NCBI GenBank assembly: GCA_018817365.1 | Contig: JAHISY010000073.1 | Span: 1 to 10,944, forward strand | DNA: 10,944 nucleotides | Reading direction: 5' to 3' | DNA from: Patescibacteria group bacterium | Lineage (GTDB): Bacteria; Patescibacteriota; Gracilibacteria; JAHISY01 | Shown: positions 1 through 5,225 of the stretch, piece after piece | Numbering within the stretch: the stretch's first letter is position 1 | How the letters are laid out: every line of letters starts with the position of its first letter | Translations under genes and position numbers: made by a program | Notes under the pieces: model-generated | Databases searched by the model: none | Seen by the model: only the letters and a program-made list of their open reading frames with translations | Told to the model about the DNA's origin: nothing

Positions 1-1045
1 CCGGAGGATTCAAATGCTCCGCAAGTTGTCCGTCGATCTCGTAAACATCCCGAATCTCAAATTTTTCCGCGAAACCGTCATTCAAATTCAAAATCCCGAC
101 CGAGCCGACGAAGCCGCCAGTCGGACGGATTTCATCCGGATTTTGAAAAAGAATTAAATAACGGCGCGGAACTTTATCTCCCAAAAAATTCGGAAGTTGC
201 GGGAGAGCCTCCGCGAGCGGCTGCGCGACTTCCAAAAAATAATTCAAACCGCTGTTCGCCTCTGCTACTTTTTGCTGCAATTCGACCGGCAGCGAATCAG
301 TTTCCACGAGGTTTAGCAACGCGGCAGCGCTTTCGAGTTCGCTGATGCCCGCGAGGATTTTCGCAATCGGAGAGTGGAGCTGCTGCGAAAAAGATTCCAC
401 AGATTTTCCCTCGTTCAGCGCCTGCTGTCGGATTTTCCAATTTGAAAAAGCGAGATTGATTTCGTTCGCCGCCTCCGCGAATTTTTCACCGCCGCTCGCG
501 AGCAGTTTTCCCGCGCTCACGAGCCGGCTGCCAGCTTGCACTTTTTCCGGCTGTGTTTCGAGTACCGCCCCCGCGCCGCCGAGCACCATCAAATCTTTTT
601 CCGCCTCCCGCAAAACTGTCACCGCTTCAGCGAAACGGTTTTGCGAATCCGCGAAATCTCCCGCCGCGAAACTTTCCGCCGCCACGATCAAATCGCTGAT
701 TCCCGAAAAAGCCGTGGAAATCGTGTGCTCCACCGCGTGCTTCCCGCTTCCCAAAATTCCTACGAAATTTAAAAAGAAAACTACCGCGAGAGCTGCGAGC
801 ACGACTTTTAGCCGCGAACTTTTTTTTGCTAAATTTTTTTCGGCGGGGAGGTAAATCTTGTTTTCCGAAGAAATTTTTTCTCGTCTTCGAAAATCAAATC
901 GGCGGGGTTCCACATTTACTATTTCTCGCGCAGAGATTTTTCGCAGCCGCAAAACATTCCGCTGCATCCGTTCCGCGCGCTGGACGATGAGCGGCTGGCT
1001 CGCGCGTTTTTTCAAATCGATGAGTTTTTTGGAGGAATGTTTCAC
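1..1045 (-). CDS. DUF4012-family membrane protein, C-terminus cut off by the window edge
   Basis: I translated this frame by hand from the reverse strand; it gives 348 residues without a stop and runs off position 1. The N-terminus is a basic cytoplasmic segment of about 78 residues, followed by one membrane segment (about residues 79-98, VVLAALAVVFFLNFVGIL) and a helical, Ala/Glu-rich stretch. At residues 295-316 comes the DUF4012 signature RYLILFQNPDEIRPTGGFVG, followed by DVYEIDGQL and PP near residues 333-348, which also fit the family. DUF4012 proteins are common in Patescibacteria and some Gram-positives; their function is unknown, and an extracytoplasmic envelope role is inferred from the topology. 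The start is GTG at 1045: a TAA lies in frame three codons upstream, so no longer form is possible. An ATG at residue 27 is the alternative. No Shine-Dalgarno is visible. Confidence 0.85.
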   Translation of the reverse strand, partial: MKHSSKKLIDLKKRASQPLIVQRAERMQRNVLRLRKISAREIVNVEPRRFDFRRREKISSENKIYLPAEKNLAKKSSRLKVVLAALAVVFFLNFVGILGSGKHAVEHTISTAFSGISDLIVAAESFAAGDFADSQNRFAEAVTVLREAEKDLMVLGGAGAVLETQPEKVQAGSRLVSAGKLLASGGEKFAEAANEINLAFSNWKIRQQALNEGKSVESFSQQLHSPIAKILAGISELESAAALLNLVETDSLPVELQQKVAEANSGLNYFLEVAQPLAEALPQLPNFLGDKVPRRYLILFQNPDEIRPTGGFVGSVGILNLNDGFAEKFEIRDVYEIDGQLAEHLNPP

Positions 1046-1392
1046 TATAAATTAATTTTTAAATTTTTATGAAATAATTTTCAAGACTCAAATTTCAAAT
1101 TTTCAAATAATTTTCAAAATTCAATTTGAACTGCATTTTTTGTTATTGGGGCGAGAATTAAGTCAATTTGTGAGACTTCTTCTGCGAGCATCCTCAATCG
1201 GTGATTACTTTTATCCAACTTAATTGTTTTCAAAAAATCAATAATTCAACCAAATTTCCCCACTCGCTTTTCCAAATCATATTACATAAGAAATTGAAAA
1301 TTAGAAGTTATCTCGTGTTTAGGGATCACTTTGTGACTTTTCAAAATTAGAAAATTTAGAAATTAAAAATTGTTTTAAAATTAAAAATTCTT
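1046..1392. other. AT-rich spacer with imperfect 7-bp repeats; no gene seen
   Basis: This 347-bp stretch separates the DUF3352-like gene from the DUF4012 gene, both on the minus strand. It is much richer in A+T than its neighbours. Two parts are low-complexity and read approximately in 7-bp units: about 1081-1130 (TCAAATT-type units) and about 1284-1390 (AAAATTA/TAAAAAT-type units). I see no reading frame with coding character, no tRNA and no strong hairpin-plus-T-run terminator. The promoter of the DUF4012 gene should lie near 1046-1100, which contains several TTGAAA-like and A/T-rich hexamers, but I cannot choose one. Confidence 0.6.
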
Positions 1393-2952
1393 CTATTTTC
1401 CTAAAAATATTTCCATCTTCACTCCATCCACCCCGAAATTCACTCCTGCGAGTGCGAAGCGAAAGGGTTTCAGAAAGAGATTCTCTGAATTTTCCACGCG
1501 TAAATAAAAAATATTTCCTTCCGCGATTCCGCTCTCCGCGAGGAGATTCCCAAAAACTTTTTCTTCCGCCACGAAGCGAGCAACCATTTTCTCGAGTACC
1601 TCTTTTTCGCTCGCGAAAACGAGCCGATTTTCAAGTTCCGCAAAATTCAATTCGTATTTCGGGAAATGAAGCCGCGTGATTTTGTGGCTCGCAAAAAGTT
1701 CTTCCGTCACCGTCGGCTCACTTTTCGCCGCGAGTTCGTAGCCGGGGGTAGTGTCCGGCAGCGCCACGAGCTTTTCTTCCGCGGCGAGTTTCCCGCGGCT
1801 CGAAATTAATTTTTCGAGCAGAATTTCCGATTCCGCGTTTTCAAAAATTCCAAAAAATCCTCCCGAATTTGTTTTTCCGAGTACGCTCGCATTCTCAAAA
1901 AGTGAAGCGAAATCTTCCGAAAAATCCGCCGTCTCGCCGAACCACTCGCGCGTGAATTTCGTCGCCACTCCCTTCAAAAGCAGCGGGAAAGCGGGATTTG
2001 TTTTTTTGCTTGCTGTCAAAAAATGGGAAAGCTGCGCGGATGGATTTTTCGCTGCCCCAAAAATTTTCGTTTCCTCTCCCAAAAAATTCAGCAGCTCGAA
2101 ATTCACCGTCTCCGCCTCCGCGAATAAATTCGCGCGTACGAATTTATCTTTCAGCGCGAGTTGGACTGCGAGCTGCACTCCTTCGTCTCGCGGGGCGAGC
2201 GTGGCTCCGGCGCTTCCGAAAAAATCGAGGAGGGGAGTCGCGAGCGCGTTTCGCATTCCGCCGAGATTCGCGGTGAAAGTTTGCTGAATCAGTTTCTCCG
2301 AAAAATACGCGAAACCGGTCGCGCGCGGATTAATTTTTTGCGCGATTGCTTGGAATGCTATCGAGTTTTTCAAACTTTTCGCAGAATCGTGAATCGTCTC
2401 CGCGATTTTTTCCAAATCTTTTCGCTCGCTCGCGAGCAGCAAATCATTTCCAAAAAAGAAAAAAGCGAGCTTCCGCGACCGGGGATAAAAATAAATTTTT
2501 TGATGGAGGTAATTTTCTTCTGCGAGCGATTCGCCCGCGAGAGTCTGCGCCGCCAAAAATTCCCGCGCGGTCTCGACATTCTCTACATCCAGCGCGAGTA
2601 AGAAACGATCGGGATTCAAACTCTCTCCGAAAAAAGCAATCCCGATCCGGTTGCGCAGCAGTCCCAAAAATTCTGCCGCGTCTGTGAATCCGAGCGAGTC
2701 AAAATTCCCGAGCTCCGCCGGAGAACTTTCGGCAAAAATTTTCCGCAGATTGATCCACTCCGGATTTTCCACACTCGTTTGAATCTCCGCGAAAAAGAGA
2801 GTCTCCGCCTCCGGCAAAATCTTCGCGAGGGAGGGAGGCTGCGAGTATTTCGAAAAAAGAAAGAAACCCGCCACTCCCAAAATTCCGAGCGCGAAAAACG
2901 CAAGCAAAATTCCGGTCAAAATATTTCGGGAGTGGGTAATTTTCTTTTTCAC
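1393..2952 (-). CDS. Membrane-anchored DUF3352-like protein
   Basis: A 519-residue protein with a short basic N-terminus (MKKKITHSRN) and one hydrophobic segment at residues 11-33, which reads as an uncleaved signal anchor. The rest is predicted to be extracytoplasmic. The segment after the anchor (PSLAKILPEAETLFFAEI, about residues 40-57) resembles the start of DUF3352 domains. Two similar motifs, LASERKDLEKI (173-183) and FASEKEVLEKM (446-456), suggest a duplicated module. No catalytic motif is visible, and no function is established that I can apply here. The start is GTG (2950-2952), 40 bp after the pgi stop; a weak GGGAAG lies about 11 bp upstream. Co-transcription with pgi is likely. 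The stop is TAG. The family call rests on general pattern similarity and is less certain than the reading frame itself. Confidence 0.75.
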   Translation of the reverse strand: MKKKITHSRNILTGILLAFFALGILGVAGFFLFSKYSQPPSLAKILPEAETLFFAEIQTSVENPEWINLRKIFAESSPAELGNFDSLGFTDAAEFLGLLRNRIGIAFFGESLNPDRFLLALDVENVETAREFLAAQTLAGESLAEENYLHQKIYFYPRSRKLAFFFFGNDLLLASERKDLEKIAETIHDSAKSLKNSIAFQAIAQKINPRATGFAYFSEKLIQQTFTANLGGMRNALATPLLDFFGSAGATLAPRDEGVQLAVQLALKDKFVRANLFAEAETVNFELLNFLGEETKIFGAAKNPSAQLSHFLTASKKTNPAFPLLLKGVATKFTREWFGETADFSEDFASLFENASVLGKTNSGGFFGIFENAESEILLEKLISSRGKLAAEEKLVALPDTTPGYELAAKSEPTVTEELFASHKITRLHFPKYELNFAELENRLVFASEKEVLEKMVARFVAEEKVFGNLLAESGIAEGNIFYLRVENSENLFLKPFRFALAGVNFGVDGVKMEIFLGK

Positions 2953-2969
2953 GTGAGCGGAATCTTCCC

Positions 2970-2987
2970 AAAAAAACGCGTTTTTTT
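2970..2987. repeat. Perfect 18-bp palindrome A7-CGCG-T7 between pgi and the DUF3352-like gene
   Basis: Seven A, CGCG, then seven T: perfectly self-complementary, sitting in the 40-bp gap just after the pgi stop on the minus strand. As RNA it could form a weak A-U stem with a CGCG loop ending in a U-run, in either direction. It might attenuate transcription between the two genes, but the all-A/U stem makes a strong intrinsic terminator unlikely. Confidence 0.5.
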
Positions 2988-2992
2988 CAACC

Positions 2993-4195
2993 TCAGGAGA
3001 GCAGTTTTCGTGCCAAAATCTTTCCTCGTTCGACGCCCGGCTGATCGAGCGGGTTCACTCCCAAAAGTTTTCCGAGAAAATAAACTTCAAGCATCCAAAA
3101 TTGCAGCAGTTTTCCGATTTCAAATTCAGTGCTTTGTGGAATTTCGAAAGTCGCGAGCGCGCGTTTTTTTTCTACGAGAGATTTCACTGTCGCTTCGAAT
3201 TCCGCACGCAAAATTTGCTGCATCGATTTTCCTTGTAAAAATTTAAATTCACTTGAAGGGTGTGGAATTTTGAAATCTGTTTTTGGATTCTGCACTCCCG
3301 CAAAAATAAAAAATTTGTCGTCTGGTCCATCCGCCCAAAGTTGGAGTAGCGAATGCTGCGCGGTCGCGCCGACTGCAATTTCCGGCGTAATCCCCACGCG
3401 GGAATTTTTTCCAATCGATTCCGCGAGGAGCTGCTCCCACCATTTCGCGAGAGATTCGAGCGCCGCGGAGTACACGCAAAAAGTCGAGATGTTTTTTCCG
3501 CGCCGAAATTCCGCAGCATGGATTCCCGCGAATACAAAAGCTTCCCTCGTCTCTGTCGCGGCTGCTCCTGCCAAAAGTTTACGCAAATTCACTCCCGCGA
3601 GCGCAGCGGGGAGGAGACCGACATTCGAAAAAATCGAAAACCGCCCTCCCACTTCTCGCGAGATTTCGAAAGCTGAGAGTTTCTCGCGAGTGGCGAGTTT
3701 CCGCAAAAATCCGGAATCAGCATCGGTGATGGCGACGATCTGCTTTCTCCAATTTTTCCCCAATTTTTGCTTCACCACAAAAAAGTTCGCGAGAGTTTCG
3801 AGTGTCCCGCCGGATTTCGTGATCACAATCGCGAGCGTTTTTTTCCAATCGAGTTTCCCAAAAATCCGCGCAGTTTTCTCTGCATCGAGATTGTCGAGAA
3901 AGAAAAATTCAGGCGCAGCCTCGGAGCGAGCTCCGAGGTTAATTCTCGCGAGCGTGCGGATCAAAACTTGCGCGGGGAGCGTACTGCCGCCGATTCCGAG
4001 AATGAGAATTTGCCGCCACTTCCGATTCGCGCGCGCGAATTTTCCAACAGAGTTAACTCGCGAGATGCCTTGTCTATCGGCAGGCAGGTCTCGTGGGTTG
4101 ACGAGGGTAGCGAAAGCGGGCGGGTTTTTTTGAAAGTTCAAAAAAAGTCTAGCATCGGTGACCGGTCGCGCGAGATTGTAAAATTGAATTTTCAC
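2993..4195 (-). CDS. pgi: Glucose-6-phosphate isomerase
   Basis: Cytoplasmic enzyme interconverting glucose-6-phosphate and fructose-6-phosphate; it belongs to the SIS-fold PGI family. The 400 residues are shorter than the usual 445-550, yet the key elements are present: GIGGS (67-71); the phosphate loop TKSGGTLET (126-134), which keeps the Ser/Thr ligand positions; VGGRFS (182-187); LLAESIGK with the likely catalytic Glu259; QHSLLQL with the likely catalytic His281; and NPLDQPGVERGK (381-392) ending in the conserved Lys392. Two palindromic repeats are translated within it, residues 32-48 and about 86-93, both in the less conserved N-terminal part. The start is GTG (4193-4195), seven bases after a minus-strand TAAAAT. 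The stop is TGA, which argues that UGA terminates in this organism. It is followed closely by the DUF3352-like gene. Confidence 0.92.
   Translation of the reverse strand: MKIQFYNLARPVTDARLFLNFQKNPPAFATLVNPRDLPADRQGISRVNSVGKFARANRKWRQILILGIGGSTLPAQVLIRTLARINLGARSEAAPEFFFLDNLDAEKTARIFGKLDWKKTLAIVITKSGGTLETLANFFVVKQKLGKNWRKQIVAITDADSGFLRKLATREKLSAFEISREVGGRFSIFSNVGLLPAALAGVNLRKLLAGAAATETREAFVFAGIHAAEFRRGKNISTFCVYSAALESLAKWWEQLLAESIGKNSRVGITPEIAVGATAQHSLLQLWADGPDDKFFIFAGVQNPKTDFKIPHPSSEFKFLQGKSMQQILRAEFEATVKSLVEKKRALATFEIPQSTEFEIGKLLQFWMLEVYFLGKLLGVNPLDQPGVERGKILARKLLS
3919..3942. repeat. Palindromic element inside pgi (9-bp arms, TTAA edge)
   Basis: CCTCGGAGC, a GA spacer, then GCTCCGAGG, followed directly by TTAA. 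On the pgi coding strand it begins TTAACCTCGG and is read through as NLGARSEA (about residues 86-93). It lies between LIRTLARI and the conserved FFLDN segment, where PGI proteins vary in length. The TTAACC-type edge is shared with the palindromes at 5722-5747 and 8006-8035. Confidence 0.65.
4052..4102. repeat. 51-bp palindromic element with loop, translated in frame in pgi
   Basis: On the coding strand the arms are GTCAACCCACGAGAC and ATCTCGCGAGTTAAC, separated by a 21-bp loop rich in CCTGCC. Translation gives VNPRDLPADRQGISRVN (residues 32-48). The arms match the 8006-8035 palindrome at 25 of 30 positions and in the same codon phase (VNPRD and IS-x-VN), so the two are copies of one element that differ by the 7-codon loop. 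A loop-like sequence recurs at 10856-10872. Confidence 0.85.
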
Positions 4196-4202
4196 AATTT
4201 CA

Positions 4203-4208
4203 ATTTTA
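4203..4208 (-). promoter_or_regulatory. Candidate -10 box of pgi (leaderless)
   Basis: On the minus strand TAAAAT matches TATAAT at five of six positions and ends exactly seven bases before the GTG start at 4195. Transcription would begin at or next to the start codon, so the mRNA would have no leader; this agrees with the lack of a well-spaced Shine-Dalgarno. No good -35 hexamer is seen. Confidence 0.45.
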
Positions 4209-4235
4209 GCCTCTTTCTCACTTTTTGCAGAAAAG

Positions 4236-4247
4236 GTAAAATTTTAC
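4236..4247 (+). promoter_or_regulatory. Candidate -10 box of the CDF transporter, embedded in a 12-bp palindrome
   Basis: TAAAAT at 4237-4242 ends seven bases before the ATG at 4250, again giving a leaderless transcript. It is part of the perfect palindrome GTAAAATTTTAC (4236-4247). Such symmetry over a -10 box could be a repressor operator, for example for a metal sensor, but it could also be a chance product of A/T-rich sequence. The -35 region is weak. Confidence 0.45.
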
Positions 4248-4249
4248 AA

Positions 4250-5098
4250 ATGTTTCGTGCTGTCCGAATCACGCTGCTTTTTTTAATTCTCAATCTTGCG
4301 CTTTTTGCCGCGAAGCTGATTGCGGGACTTTTGTTTGGTTCGCTCGCGGTGCTTTCGGATGCTTTCAATTCACTGGTAGATATTGCCACTTCTGTCATGA
4401 TTTATTTTGCCATCAAAGTTGGCAGTCAGCCGGCTGACGCGGATCACCCTTTCGGACACGCTCGCGCTGAGCCGCTGGCGGCTTTCACCGTGAGCGTGCT
4501 GACTTTTGTTTTGGCTTTCGAGGTAATTCGCGAAGCCCTGGAAAGAATCTTTTCCGAGAACCAGCCGACAATCAGCGCGCTGCCGGTTTTTGTTTTGCTC
4601 GGGGTGATTCTCGTGAAAAGCGCGATGTTTTTCCTCGCCCGCAAATTTCCTGAAAATCCCGCATTGGTCGCGCTGACCGCTGATTCCAAAATGGATGTCG
4701 TGATTAGTTTACTAGCGCTGCTCGGGGTGGGAGGGATCAATCTTGGTTATCCAATGCTGGATGTTTACGCGGCGATCGCAATCGCGTTTTGGATTGCTTG
4801 GATTGGTTTCACGATTGCGCGGGACAATCTCGCGAAATTGATGGGGGAACGTCCCGACGGTTCGACTTTGCGAAAAATTCAAAAACAACTAAAGAAGCTA
4901 AAAAAAAGGGGGAAAATTATTTCTTTTCACGAACTGCGAGTCCAATTTATCGGCTCCGAAATTCAAGTCGCGGTGCACATCGAATTGCCCAAAAGTTCTA
5001 AACTCGAAGCTGCTCACGCAATCGAAAAAGAGGTGCAGCGGAAAATTAAATCAGTGAAAAAGGTTGCGGAAGTGGCGGTGCATGTGGATCCGACTTAA
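4250..5098 (+). CDS. Cation diffusion facilitator (CDF) transporter, possibly Mn-type
   Basis: A 282-residue inner-membrane antiporter of the CDF family that exports divalent metal ions in exchange for protons. Membrane helices occupy about residues 5-190. The signature GSLAVLSDAFNSLVDIATS lies at 30-48, HPFGHARAE at 66-74, and ADSKMD at 144-149. A cytoplasmic dimerisation domain follows (about 203-282), with FHELRVQFIG and AVHVDP. The transport-site tetrad reads Asn40/Asp44 in helix 2 and Asp145/Asp149 in helix 5. Zn-type members usually carry His at one or both of the variable positions, so this His-free site points towards Mn; that is inference. The open frame extends far upstream to 3767, but that part is antisense to pgi, and the ATG at 4250 gives a normal CDF N-terminus. 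It is divergent from pgi, and its 3' end converges on lepA. Confidence 0.9.
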   Translation: MFRAVRITLLFLILNLALFAAKLIAGLLFGSLAVLSDAFNSLVDIATSVMIYFAIKVGSQPADADHPFGHARAEPLAAFTVSVLTFVLAFEVIREALERIFSENQPTISALPVFVLLGVILVKSAMFFLARKFPENPALVALTADSKMDVVISLLALLGVGGINLGYPMLDVYAAIAIAFWIAWIGFTIARDNLAKLMGERPDGSTLRKIQKQLKKLKKRGKIISFHELRVQFIGSEIQVAVHIELPKSSKLEAAHAIEKEVQRKIKSVKKVAEVAVHVDPT

Positions 5099-5099
5099 C

Positions 5100-5135
5100 A
5101 ATTTTCAATTTTCAATGTGCAGTGTGCAATTGGTC
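5100..5135. repeat. Imperfect 7-bp tandem repeat after the CDF gene
   Basis: The sequence splits into AATTTTC, AATTTTC, AATGTGC, AGTGTGC and AATTGGT, five heptads starting two bases after the CDF stop. It belongs to the 7-bp-period repeat type seen elsewhere in the window. Confidence 0.6.
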
Positions 5136-5191
5136 TTTAATATCTCTCTTCTTTTAGCACAGCCAAGAAGACGATTGGTTTATTCTTTTTT

Positions 5192-5220
5192 GGATCCCTG
5201 CCTTCGCGGGAATGATAAGG
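5192..5220. repeat. Imperfect hairpin between the converging CDF and lepA genes
   Basis: ATCCCTGC, loop CTTC, then GCGGGAAT: inverted arms with small bulges, followed by GATAAGGGC and a short T-run on the plus strand. The pattern (A-T-C-C-C ... G-G-G-A-A-T) is like dispersed repeats found in many bacterial genomes. It could help end transcription of the converging genes, but the stem is imperfect and the T-run is displaced, so a terminator call is weak. Confidence 0.45.
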
Positions 5221-5225
5221 GCTTT

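Noticed and set aside
345..854. Plus-strand open frame of 169 codons
   Set aside because: It is the complement of the DUF4012 gene, whose minus-strand translation carries the family signature.
1031..1039. GGAGGAATG resembling a ribosome site with a start codon on the plus strand
   Set aside because: The frame closes after about a dozen codons in A/T-rich spacer, and the bases are the complement of the DUF4012 N-terminal codons.
1182..1194. 13-base word CTGCGAGCATCCT also found inverted at 8332-8344
   Set aside because: A single exact 13-base match on either strand is roughly expected by chance in about 11 kb, and the flanks do not match.
2993..2995. Possible recoding of UGA (as in some Patescibacteria)
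   Set aside because: Long genes have no internal TGA, and pgi ends properly at this TGA right after its conserved C-terminus.
3129..4133. Plus-strand open frame of 334 codons opposite pgi
   Set aside because: It is antisense to conserved PGI motifs and has a Ser/Arg/Phe-rich shadow composition. The same applies to the upstream extension 3767-4249 of the CDF frame.
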